In this document: positions 1-6,008 of the stretch, piece after piece | Layout: every line of letters starts with the position of its first letter | Position numbering within the stretch: the first letter of the stretch is position 1 | From: Burkholderiaceae bacterium | GTDB lineage: Bacteria; Pseudomonadota; Gammaproteobacteria; Burkholderiales; Burkholderiaceae | Assembly: GCA_017997515.1 (NCBI GenBank) | Contig: JAGOEY010000117.1 | Span: 1-6,008 of the forward strand | Reading direction: 5' to 3' | Length of the DNA stretch: 6,008 nt | The notes under the pieces: model-generated | The model's input: only the letters and a program-made list of their open reading frames with translations | Database searches by the model: none | Told to the model about the DNA's origin: nothing | Position numbers and translations under genes: made by a program

Positions 1-1
1 G

Positions 2-940
2 GCGTGGCAGCTTGACCTGTGGCGCTGGCGCTTGATGTTGCCAGGTGACGGTGGCAAGGAATGGCAAAGCCTGGGCCGCTTGCTGCTCTGGTTTACCTGG
101 CCCGCGTGGCCGCTGGCGCTGTGGACTGTGTGGCGCTGGCGGCACCAGTTGGCCAGCCGCACCATCCGCCGCCACCTGGCCCTGCCCCTGTGGTTTGCCA
201 CGGTGGCCATTGCTGCCACCCTGTTCACAGTCCCCCACGACCGCGCCCTGCTGCTGGGCCTGCCCGCACTGGCTACGCTGGCGGCATTTGCCCTGCCCAC
301 ACTGAGCCGCAGCGTGGCGGCACTGATCGACTGGTTCACCCTGCTGTTCTTCACAGGTATCGCCATTTTTGTATGGGTTATCTGGATTGCGATGCAGACC
401 GGGTTCCCGGCCAAACCAGCGGCCAACGTGGCCAAACTCGCCCCCGGGTTTGAGCCCAGCTTTTCGCTGGTGGCTTTTCTGGTCGCACTTGCCGCCACCC
501 TGGTGTGGGCTTGGCTCGTGCAGTGGCGTGCGGGCCGCCACCGTGCAGCCATCTGGAAGAGCCTCGTGCTGCCTGCAGGTGGGGCCGCACTGGGCTGGCT
601 GCTGCTCATGACCCTGTGGATGCCCTTGCTGGACTTTGCCCGCAGTTATGCGCCCCAGGTCAGCAATGTCACCCGGATCATCGGTCTGCCCCACCCCGAA
701 TGTGTGGAGGTCTACGCCCTGAACCGTGGCCAGATCACCGCACTGCAGCACCACGGTAACTTCACCCTGCAACATGCCAAGCCCCAGGCGCAGTGCCCGT
801 GGCTGGTGGCAGATGAATCACGCACACCGCGGGACACAGCCATTGATGCAGCGCAATGGACTTTTGTGGGTAAAGCCTTGCGCCCCGCGGACAAGAACGA
901 CAACCTGCTGCTGTACCGCCGCATTAAAGCGCCGCATTGA
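2..940 (+). CDS. Polytopic membrane protein, probable ArnT/GT39-like glycosyltransferase, C-terminal part (5' end outside window)
   Basis: The frame is open to the left edge, so the gene almost certainly starts upstream. A TTG at 32 could serve as a start but has no Shine-Dalgarno sequence before it. About 312 residues are visible. Roughly six hydrophobic segments can be seen, near visible residues 25-45, 58-76, 82-100, 108-132, 154-176 and 188-213. They are followed by a soluble tail of about 100 residues, probably periplasmic. The tail holds the only two cysteines visible (near 234 and 265), which could form a disulfide. Many membrane helices followed by a soluble C-terminal domain resembles the C-terminal half of ArnT/PMT-type transferases, which move a sugar from a polyprenyl-phosphate carrier to a periplasmic acceptor such as lipid A. 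The catalytic N-terminal loops of that family would lie outside the window, so activity and substrate cannot be judged. The protein could also be an uncharacterised membrane protein. The next gene follows after 70 bp on the same strand, so co-transcription is plausible. Confidence 0.6.
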   Translation, partial: AWQLDLWRWRLMLPGDGGKEWQSLGRLLLWFTWPAWPLALWTVWRWRHQLASRTIRRHLALPLWFATVAIAATLFTVPHDRALLLGLPALATLAAFALPTLSRSVAALIDWFTLLFFTGIAIFVWVIWIAMQTGFPAKPAANVAKLAPGFEPSFSLVAFLVALAATLVWAWLVQWRAGRHRAAIWKSLVLPAGGAALGWLLLMTLWMPLLDFARSYAPQVSNVTRIIGLPHPECVEVYALNRGQITALQHHGNFTLQHAKPQAQCPWLVADESRTPRDTAIDAAQWTFVGKALRPADKNDNLLLYRRIKAPH

Positions 941-998
941 CTGGACTAAGGCAAGAAACAAAGGCGCATCCCTCGCTGTGTGTTGATACGCGCAGCCT

Positions 999-1007
999 GG
1001 GGGTGAG
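999..1007 (+). promoter_or_regulatory. Ribosome binding site of the MATE gene
   Basis: A purine-rich stretch, GGGGGTGAG, lies three bases before the GTG at 1011. An in-frame TGA at 984-986 with no other start codon between it and 1011 makes this GTG the earliest possible start. The site supports that start, although the GGTGAG core is an imperfect Shine-Dalgarno match. Confidence 0.55.
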
Positions 1008-1010
1008 TCT

Positions 1011-2363
1011 GTGACCGAATTCAAGACCATCACACGCCACGCCGCCACAGTGCTGGCAGGGCAACTGGCGACCATGGCGTTTGGTGTGACCGACACCATC
1101 GTCGCAGGCCGGCATTCGAGTGAGGCTCTGGCCGCCTTGTCGATTGGTTCGGCGATCTTTGTGAGTGTGTATGTGGCGTTGATGGGGGTGATGCAGGCGC
1201 TGATGCCTGTGTGGGCCGAACTCCATGGCGCCAAACGGATGCCCGACGTGGGCCGCTCGGTACGCCAGGCGCTGTATTTGTCCGCAGCCACCATGCTGCT
1301 GGGTATGGCGGTGCTGATGTTTCCAGGTGCACTGATGCGCTGGACCGACGTTCCACAGAGTGTGCAAGCCGATGTGGGCAACTACCTGTCCGTGCTGGCC
1401 TGGGCGCTGCCCGCAGCCTTGTTGTTCCGCATCTTCAGCACCTTGAACCAAAGCCTGGGTCACCCCCGTCTAGTGACCTGGCTGCAACTCGGTTCACTGC
1501 TGGTGAAGGTGCCCCTGACCCTTTGGTTTGCGCTGGGCGGATGGGGGCTGGAGCCACAGGGGGCCACTGGGTGCGCCTGGGCCACGCTGGTCGTCAACTA
1601 CACCCTGCTGGGCCTCGCCATCTGGCTGCTGCGCACCCAGGCGCTGTACCGCCCGTACCGCATCTGGCAACGTATGGAGCGGCCGGACCGTATACAACTG
1701 ATGGCATTTGCCCGGCTGGGTATTCCGGCGGGGCTGGCCATCATGGTGGAGGTGACATCTTTCACGCTGATGGCCCTGTTTATTGCGCGGCAAGGCACCA
1801 CGGCATCTGCCAGCCACCAGATCGCGTCCAACCTGGCGGCGGTGTTGTACATGGTGCCTCTGTCCATCGCCATTGCAACCAGTGCGCGGGTAAGTTACTG
1901 GCTGGGCGCGGCACAACCTGCACATGCCCGGGCCGTTGTGGGTATGGGCTTGCGGCTTGCGGCGTGTATGGCACTGCTGTTGTCCGCGTCCCTTTTTGTG
2001 CTGCGCACACCACTGGCTGCGGCCTACACGACCCAGCCAGACGTCATCGCGGGTGCCAGTGTTTTGCTGGCCTGGGTGGCGTGTTTTCACCTCGCAGATG
2101 CGATGCAGGCCATGGGGGTGTTTGTGCTGCGCTGTTACCGCATCACCATTGCCCCGCTGCTGACCTACTGCATCATCCTGTGGGGCGTGGGACTCGGGGG
2201 TGGTGCCTTGCTGGCCTACCGGGGGCTTGGTCCGTGGCAGCCACTGCACAGCCCCTCGGCCTTCTGGATCATGGGGAGTGCAGCGCTGGGTATCACCGCC
2301 GCCGTCATCCTCTGGTTGCTCAGGCGGACACTGCGGCAGGCTGCGCAGCAGCAACTGGCTTGA
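1011..2363 (+). CDS. MATE family multidrug/cation antiporter, NorM/MdtK type
   Basis: The 450-residue product has about 12 hydrophobic segments in two similar halves, the usual size and topology of a NorM-type MATE exporter. Such inner-membrane pumps expel cationic drugs, dyes or metabolites in exchange for Na+ or H+. Several family landmarks are visible: GVTDTIVAG near residues 25-33, an AxxHQIASNL segment near 266-275 at the start of the second half, and a FHLADAMQAMG stretch near 359-369. D28, E247 and D363 line up by eye with the acidic residues D36, E255 and D371 that bind the coupling cation in Vibrio cholerae NorM, so the pump looks functional. One oddity is LRCYR near 373-377, where relatives usually have LRGYK. 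The GTG start is the first possible one in the frame. The gene follows the glycosyltransferase-like gene after 70 bp and its last 44 bases overlap the end of phoR on the opposite strand. The transported substrate cannot be predicted from sequence. Confidence 0.93.
   Translation: MTEFKTITRHAATVLAGQLATMAFGVTDTIVAGRHSSEALAALSIGSAIFVSVYVALMGVMQALMPVWAELHGAKRMPDVGRSVRQALYLSAATMLLGMAVLMFPGALMRWTDVPQSVQADVGNYLSVLAWALPAALLFRIFSTLNQSLGHPRLVTWLQLGSLLVKVPLTLWFALGGWGLEPQGATGCAWATLVVNYTLLGLAIWLLRTQALYRPYRIWQRMERPDRIQLMAFARLGIPAGLAIMVEVTSFTLMALFIARQGTTASASHQIASNLAAVLYMVPLSIAIATSARVSYWLGAAQPAHARAVVGMGLRLAACMALLLSASLFVLRTPLAAAYTTQPDVIAGASVLLAWVACFHLADAMQAMGVFVLRCYRITIAPLLTYCIILWGVGLGGGALLAYRGLGPWQPLHSPSAFWIMGSAALGITAAVILWLLRRTLRQAAQQQLA
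2320..2363. other. Convergent 3' overlap of the MATE gene and phoR
   Basis: The TGA of phoR (2320-2322, - strand) lies inside the MATE gene, and the TGA of the MATE gene (2361-2363, + strand) lies inside phoR. The last 14 or so codons of each protein are therefore encoded on both strands of the same 44 bases. The segment contains the perfect 10-bp palindrome GCTGCGCAGC (2340-2349). No T-tract follows on either strand, and I see no intrinsic terminator within or just beyond the overlap, so each transcript probably runs into the other gene. Confidence 0.9.
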
Positions 2364-3732
2364 CAGGCAAAGTAGCCGCCATACCCACAGCCATGGCCCC
2401 TGCGGGAACACGCAAGCGGTTGGCCGGGAAGGTGATGGCAAAACGCGAGCCCACACCGGGCGTGCTGTCGATCCGCAACACAGACCCATGCCGCTGTGTG
2501 ACGTGTTTGACAATCGCCAGACCCAAACCGGTTCCACCCGTCTCACGCGAGCGGCTGCGGTCCACGCGGTAAAAACGCTCCGTCAGCCGCGGCAGATGTT
2601 CCGGCGCAATACCCGGGCCGGAGTCCTGCACCGAAAACTCGGCACGGCCGTCCGGCAACCATTGCCAGCGCACATCCACCGTGCCACCCGCCGGTGTGTA
2701 GCGGATGGCATTACTCACCAGGTTGGACATGGCGCTGAGAATTTCATGGTGGGTGCCCGCTATTTCACCCATGTCTTCACCTGGCTCAGAAACACCAAAG
2801 TGCAGCTGCTGCGGAGCTGCGTTCTGCCCCACCACCAGCATCGACAAAGCCCGCGCCTCCTGTTCACACTGGCTCAGCAAACTATCAACTGCGATCCATT
2901 CGGACATGCCGGGCAAAGGGCTGCCCTCCAGCCTTGACAGCGTGAGTAAATCACGTACCACCGTTTGCATACGTGCGGCCTGTTGTGCCATCAGGCCGAG
3001 GTAACGGGAGCGTTCTTCCCCGGTGAGCGCCAGGGTTTGCAAGGTCTCGATAAAACCGGTCAACACCGTCAGGGGTGTGCGGATTTCGTGGGACACATTG
3101 GCCACAAAATCACGGCGCATGGCTTCGGCCTGCTCCAGTGCGGTCACATCCCGGGCAATCAGAAGCTTGCGCCCTTGCCCATACGGATTCAGGTGCACCG
3201 ACAAACGCACCGGGCGCGACGGTGTGCTGCTGCGCCCGGGCATCAAAATTTCATGGTCATAGTCGCGGCTGGCGTAATAAGCCGCAAAACCCGGGTCGCG
3301 CACCAGGTTGCCAATGGCCTGCATCATGTCGCGCTGCGCATCAAAGCCAAATTGCTCAGCTGCCGTCTGGTTGCACCACTCGATGCGCCCTTGCGGGTCC
3401 AGCAGCACCACACCATTCGGCGAGGCCTGCAGAGCCGCCAGAAACTCCTGCAGGCGTGCCTGGCTGTCTTGCAACTGCACTTCGCCCCGGCGCAGCAAGC
3501 GGCGGGCGCGGTCCACAATTTCGCCGTACACCCCACGCATCGGGGGCGCACTGGACGCATCACCCCGGCGCAGCCAGCGCAGCACCCGCAGTGCGCGCAG
3601 CAAATCAACAAGAAACCAGCACCAGCTGGCGGCCACGCAGCCAGCCAAAGCACCCCATGCACCCGACCACCACCAGCCGAGCAAAGCACCGGTCAGCTGA
3701 AAAACAGCAAATATCAGGAAGCGCCAGAACAT
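2320..3732 (-). CDS. phoR: Phosphate regulon sensor histidine kinase PhoR
   Basis: PhoR is the inner-membrane kinase that phosphorylates PhoB when phosphate is scarce and dephosphorylates it when phosphate is plentiful, under control of PstSCAB and PhoU. The 470-residue protein has two N-terminal membrane segments (about 5-22 and 25-44) with almost no periplasmic loop, which is typical of PhoR. A basic linker follows, then a PAS domain (about 93-200). The dimerisation/phosphoacceptor helix has H215 in VSHEIRTPLT. The ATPase domain has an N box (NLVSNAIRYTP, 337-347), a G1 box (DSGPGI, 370-375), an F box (ERFYRV, 385-390) and a G2 box (GGTGLGL, 399-405). All catalytic motifs are intact. After about residue 438 comes an Ala/Pro/Val-rich tail of some 30 residues, absent from the 431-residue E. 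coli protein. The ATG at 3732 is the first start after an in-frame stop, and no Shine-Dalgarno sequence precedes it. The gene lies 41 bp after phoB and is probably the last in the operon. Confidence 0.96.
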   Translation of the reverse strand: MFWRFLIFAVFQLTGALLGWWWSGAWGALAGCVAASWCWFLVDLLRALRVLRWLRRGDASSAPPMRGVYGEIVDRARRLLRRGEVQLQDSQARLQEFLAALQASPNGVVLLDPQGRIEWCNQTAAEQFGFDAQRDMMQAIGNLVRDPGFAAYYASRDYDHEILMPGRSSTPSRPVRLSVHLNPYGQGRKLLIARDVTALEQAEAMRRDFVANVSHEIRTPLTVLTGFIETLQTLALTGEERSRYLGLMAQQAARMQTVVRDLLTLSRLEGSPLPGMSEWIAVDSLLSQCEQEARALSMLVVGQNAAPQQLHFGVSEPGEDMGEIAGTHHEILSAMSNLVSNAIRYTPAGGTVDVRWQWLPDGRAEFSVQDSGPGIAPEHLPRLTERFYRVDRSRSRETGGTGLGLAIVKHVTQRHGSVLRIDSTPGVGSRFAITFPANRLRVPAGAMAVGMAATLPVKPVAAAQPAAVSA

Positions 3733-3756
3733 GCGGGAAGGATAACGCGGTCAATC

Positions 3757-3771
3757 TGCCCAGGAAGGGCA
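3757..3771 (-). other. Small hairpin in the phoB-phoR gap
   Basis: TGCCC and GGGCA form a 5-bp perfect stem around a 5-base loop in the 41-bp space between phoB and phoR. On the coding strand the loop reads TTCCT and no T-run follows, so it is not a convincing terminator. It could slightly modulate phoR expression or mRNA processing, or be chance. It lies about 25 bases before the phoR start, too far to mask it directly. Confidence 0.3.
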
Positions 3772-3773
3772 AT

Positions 3774-4475
3774 TCAGGCTTGCACCAGTGCCTGTGCAGT
3801 CAAACGGTAACCCGCGCCGCGCACGGTTTCCACCATCACACCTGCGGCACCCAGCGCTTCACGCAGCCGTTTGACGTGGACGTCCACCGTGCGCTCTTCG
3901 ATGAAAACGTGGTCGCCCCACACCTTGTCGAGCAACTGCGACCGGCTGTGCACCCGCTCCGCGTGTTTCATCAGGTAGTGCAGCAGCTTGAACTCGGTCG
4001 GCCCGACCTTGAGTGCCTGCGCTTTGTAGGACACGCGGTGGGTGCCGGCGTCCAGCAGCAGTTCACCAATGGTGACGCTGTCCGTCACCTGCTCCGGCGC
4101 ACGCCGGCGCAGCACGGCACGGATACGCGCCAGCAGCTCCTGCGTCGAAAAAGGCTTGGTGATGTAGTCGTCAGCACCAGCGTCCAGTCCCTGCACCTTG
4201 TCGGGCTCGTCACCACGCGCCGTCAGCATCAGGATCGGCACACCCTTGGTACGGGTGTCGGCACGCCACTTGCGGGCGAGCACGAGGCCGCTCTGACCCG
4301 GCAGCATCCAGTCGAGCAGGATGACGTCGGGCAACACGGCGTCCAGCTCGCGCTGCGCCGACACACCATCTTCCGACCAGATGGGTGAAAAACCGTTGTG
4401 GCGCAGGTTCACTGCGATGAGCTCGGCAATGGCCGGCTCATCTTCCACAATCAGGACACGGGGTTGTTTCTTCAT
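3774..4475 (-). CDS. phoB: Phosphate regulon response regulator PhoB
   Basis: PhoB is the cytoplasmic transcription factor of the Pho regulon. Once phosphorylated by PhoR it binds Pho boxes and recruits sigma-70 RNA polymerase to genes for phosphate uptake and scavenging. The 233-residue product is the normal family length. Its receiver domain (about 5-123) shows the acidic pocket E11/D12, the phosphoacceptor D55 in LLDWMLPG, T85 in LTAR and K107 in TKPF. An OmpR/PhoB-type winged-helix DNA-binding domain follows (about 134-227), with the recognition segment RTVDVHVKRLR (195-205) and the wing TVRGAGYRL (217-225). No key residue is missing. The ATG at 4475 gives the expected MKKQPRVLIVEDE start, but the leader before it (AAAGAAAAACAGAG) has only a weak Shine-Dalgarno match. 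The gene lies 43 bp after phoU and 41 bp before phoR. I see no convincing promoter in the phoU-phoB gap, so transcription from upstream in the operon is likely. Confidence 0.97.
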   Translation of the reverse strand: MKKQPRVLIVEDEPAIAELIAVNLRHNGFSPIWSEDGVSAQRELDAVLPDVILLDWMLPGQSGLVLARKWRADTRTKGVPILMLTARGDEPDKVQGLDAGADDYITKPFSTQELLARIRAVLRRRAPEQVTDSVTIGELLLDAGTHRVSYKAQALKVGPTEFKLLHYLMKHAERVHSRSQLLDKVWGDHVFIEERTVDVHVKRLREALGAAGVMVETVRGAGYRLTAQALVQA

Positions 4476-4518
4476 CTCTGTTTTTCTTTACGACACATCA
4501 ACCAGCCCTGCGCCATGC

Positions 4519-5220
4519 TCAGAGGACGGCAGACTCGATCTGTTCCATCGACGTGTGGCGCACGTCCGTGCCCTTGACGACGTAGATGATGAACTCGGCA
4601 ATGTTCTTGGCGTGGTCACCGATACGCTCGATAGCCTTGGCCAGGAACAGCAGGTCCAGGCTGGCGGAAATGGTGCGTGGGTCTTCCATCATGTAGGTGA
4701 TGAGTTTGCGCACAAAACCGTCGAACTCCTTGTCGATCTGGTCATCCTCTTTCAGGATGGCCACAGCGGCGGTGGTGTCCAGGCGGGCAAAAGCGTCCAG
4801 CGCCTTGCGCAGCAGGCCAGACGCCAACTCGGCAGCAACCCGCAGGTCGGACGAAGGCAGGTTACGGGCCGTGCCACTTGCCACAATGGACTTGACCATA
4901 CGTGCAATCTTGTTGGCCTCGTCACCCACCCGTTCCAGATTGGCGGTGGTTTTGGAGATCGCAATCAGCAAGCGAAGGTCACGCGCCGTAGGCTGGCGGC
5001 GGCCGATGATGCTGGAGAGTTCACGGTCAATTTCCACTTCCATGGCATTGACGCGGTGCTCGATCTCGATGACCTGGTCCGCAGCTTCCGAACTGAACTG
5101 CGACAGCGCATAAATGGCCTGGCGCATTTGCGACTCGACCAGACCACCCAGCTCCATCACGCGGGATGACACGCTGTTGAGTTCGCTGTCGAACTGCGAA
5201 GAAAGATGTTTTTCGGGCAT
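4519..5220 (-). CDS. phoU: Phosphate signalling regulator PhoU
   Basis: PhoU is a cytoplasmic, membrane-associated helical protein that connects the Pst transporter to PhoR. It keeps PhoR in its inhibitory state when phosphate is sufficient and limits uptake through Pst. The 233-residue length and the two repeated three-helix-bundle halves fit the family. The metal-binding repeat motif appears twice: ERVGDEANKIA at 96-106 and ERIGDHAKNIAE at 198-209. The ATG at 5220 is preceded by a strong AGGAGG four bases away that overlaps the pstB stop codon, so translation is likely coupled to pstB. The gene sits in the usual pstB-phoU order, with phoB following after 43 bp. Nothing looks broken or unusual. 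Confidence 0.97.
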   Translation of the reverse strand: MPEKHLSSQFDSELNSVSSRVMELGGLVESQMRQAIYALSQFSSEAADQVIEIEHRVNAMEVEIDRELSSIIGRRQPTARDLRLLIAISKTTANLERVGDEANKIARMVKSIVASGTARNLPSSDLRVAAELASGLLRKALDAFARLDTTAAVAILKEDDQIDKEFDGFVRKLITYMMEDPRTISASLDLLFLAKAIERIGDHAKNIAEFIIYVVKGTDVRHTSMEQIESAVL

Positions 5221-5224
5221 GCTG

Positions 5225-5230
5225 CCTCCT
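5225..5230 (-). promoter_or_regulatory. Ribosome binding site of phoU, overlapping the pstB stop
   Basis: The coding strand reads TAAGGAGG then CAGC then ATG. The perfect AGGAGG shares its first A with the TAA stop of pstB. It fixes the phoU start at 5220. It also suggests that ribosomes finishing pstB can restart on phoU, holding transporter ATPase and regulator in proportion. Confidence 0.85.
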
Positions 5231-6008
5231 TAGCCGAAACGGCCGGTGATGTAGTCTTCTGTCTCTTTGCGCTGGGGCTTGAAGAACATCTGTTCGGTGT
5301 CACCAAACTCGATCAGGTCACCCAGGTACATGTAAGCGGTGTAGTCGCTGCAACGCGCGGCCTGCTGCATGTTGTGGGTCACGATGACGACGGTGTAGTC
5401 GTTCTTCAGCTCGGAGATCAGCTCTTCCACCTTGGCGGTAGAGATCGGGTCCAGCGCCGAGCAGGGTTCGTCAAGCAACAGCACTTCAGGCTTGATGGCG
5501 ATACCACGGGCAATACACAGGCGTTGCTGCTGGCCACCCGAGAGGCCCGAGCCGCTTTGCTGCAGCTTGTCCTTCACTTCGGTCCACAGCGCAGCCTTGC
5601 GCAGCGCCCATTCAACACGTTCGTCCATGTCGGTGGCGTTCAGGTTTTCGAACAGCTTCACGCCAAACGCGATGTTGTCGTAGATCGACATCGGGAACGG
5701 TGTGGGCTTCTGGAACACCATACCGACCTTGGCACGGATCAGCGCGACGTCCTGTTTGCTGGTGAGCAGGTTTTCGCCGTCCAGCACGATGTGGCCTTCA
5801 GCGCGCTGCTCTGGGTACAGCTCGAACATGCGGTTGAAGGTGCGCAGCAGGGTGGACTTGCCGCAGCCCGACGGGCCGATAAAGGCCGTGACCTTGTTCT
5901 CGGGGATTTCGAGGTTGATGTTCTTCAGCGCGTGGAACTTGCCGTAGTAGAAGTTCAGGTCCTTGACCGAAATCTTCGAGGCGCCACGGGAGGGAGCGAT
6001 GGTAGTCA
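5230..6008 (-). CDS. pstB: Phosphate ABC transporter ATP-binding protein PstB (5' end at window edge)
   Basis: PstB is the cytoplasmic ATPase that drives phosphate import through the PstC/PstA channel with the periplasmic binding protein PstS. It is also part of the phosphate-sensing complex with PhoU and PhoR. The frame is open to the right edge and 258 residues are visible. Counting from the first full codon, the landmarks are Walker [10 protein letters not shown] (44-52), the Q-loop Q99, the ABC signature LSGGQ (155-159), Walker B VLLLDE with the catalytic glutamate (175-180), the D-loop SALD (183-186) and the switch histidine H211 in THNMQQA. The end TGRFG is typical of PstB. E. coli PstB has 257 residues, so almost nothing is missing: the last two bases of the window (CA) are the final two of an NTG start codon if the next base is T, C or A. 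The internal ATG at 5829 cannot be the start because it would remove Walker A. pstA and pstC are expected just upstream. Confidence 0.97.
   Translation of the reverse strand, partial: TTIAPSRGASKISVKDLNFYYGKFHALKNINLEIPENKVTAFIGPSGCGKSTLLRTFNRMFELYPEQRAEGHIVLDGENLLTSKQDVALIRAKVGMVFQKPTPFPMSIYDNIAFGVKLFENLNATDMDERVEWALRKAALWTEVKDKLQQSGSGLSGGQQQRLCIARGIAIKPEVLLLDEPCSALDPISTAKVEELISELKNDYTVVIVTHNMQQAARCSDYTAYMYLGDLIEFGDTEQMFFKPQRKETEDYITGRFG

Noticed and set aside
941..1010. Possible separate promoter for the MATE gene in the 70-bp gap (a TTGATA-like box at 983-988)
   Set aside because: No matching -10 box lies at a suitable distance before the start codon, so a single hexamer is not enough support.
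818..1463. Two overlapping - strand open frames covering the gap between the glycosyltransferase-like and MATE genes
   Set aside because: They lie mostly antisense to well-supported coding sequence and have no recognisable domain or plausible start context.
1211..2572. A 453-codon open frame on the + strand in another phase of the MATE gene, and a 350-codon frame on the - strand (1494-2546)
   Set aside because: Both have compositions rich in Gly, Ala, His, Arg, Pro and Cys with no coherent domain, as expected for shadow frames of a high-GC gene. The MATE frame has clear family motifs throughout the same stretch.
2930..2965. A CTGTCA-like sequence on the - strand reminiscent of half a Pho box
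   Set aside because: It lies within the phoR kinase coding region, lacks a properly spaced second repeat, and is not upstream of any gene start. The real Pho box is expected upstream of the pst genes outside the window.
3075..4388. A 437-codon open frame on the + strand antisense to phoR and phoB
   Set aside because: It is low in hydrophobic core patterns, rich in His, Arg, Gln and Pro, crosses the boundary of two well-supported genes and shows no recognisable motif. It is best explained by codon bias on the opposite strand.
4476..4518. A promoter or terminator in the phoU-phoB gap
   Set aside because: The gap has an A-rich stretch before phoB but no paired -35/-10 elements and no stable stem-loop followed by a T-run.

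Overview
The window is typical of a high-GC betaproteobacterium. The protein sequences and the gene order pstB-phoU-phoB-phoR fit Burkholderiales, most likely Comamonadaceae (Rhodoferax/Polaromonas/Acidovorax-like). This placement is by recognition only and no search was run.

Layout. The left part (2-2363, + strand) holds two membrane protein genes, separated by 70 bp and probably co-transcribed. The first is the 3' portion of a polytopic protein resembling the C-terminal half of ArnT/GT39-type lipid-linked glycosyltransferases. The second is a complete NorM/MdtK-type MATE efflux pump. The right part (2320-6008, - strand, read right to left) is the downstream half of a phosphate (Pho) operon: pstB (cut by the window edge, probably inside its start codon), phoU, phoB and phoR. 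The spacings are short: the pstB stop lies within the phoU ribosome binding site, and the next two gaps are 43 and 41 bp. The two blocks converge, and the 3' ends of the MATE gene and phoR overlap by 44 bp.

How the genes work together. PstB is the ATPase of the high-affinity phosphate importer. PhoU links the transporter state to the sensor kinase PhoR, and PhoR phosphorylates PhoB, which activates Pho-box promoters. pstS, pstC, pstA and the main Pho-box promoter would be expected beyond the right edge. The glycosyltransferase-like protein and the MATE pump have no evident functional link to phosphate sensing beyond being neighbours.

Overall this is an ordinary, conserved chromosomal region. 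I see no RNA gene, mobile element, CRISPR array, prophage or recognisable new system. The items worth a second look are small: the convergent gene overlap with no visible intrinsic terminator, the Ala/Pro-rich PhoR tail encoded at that junction, the lack of a Shine-Dalgarno sequence before phoR, and the incompletely classified membrane protein at the left edge. No gene-free stretch exceeds 70 bp.
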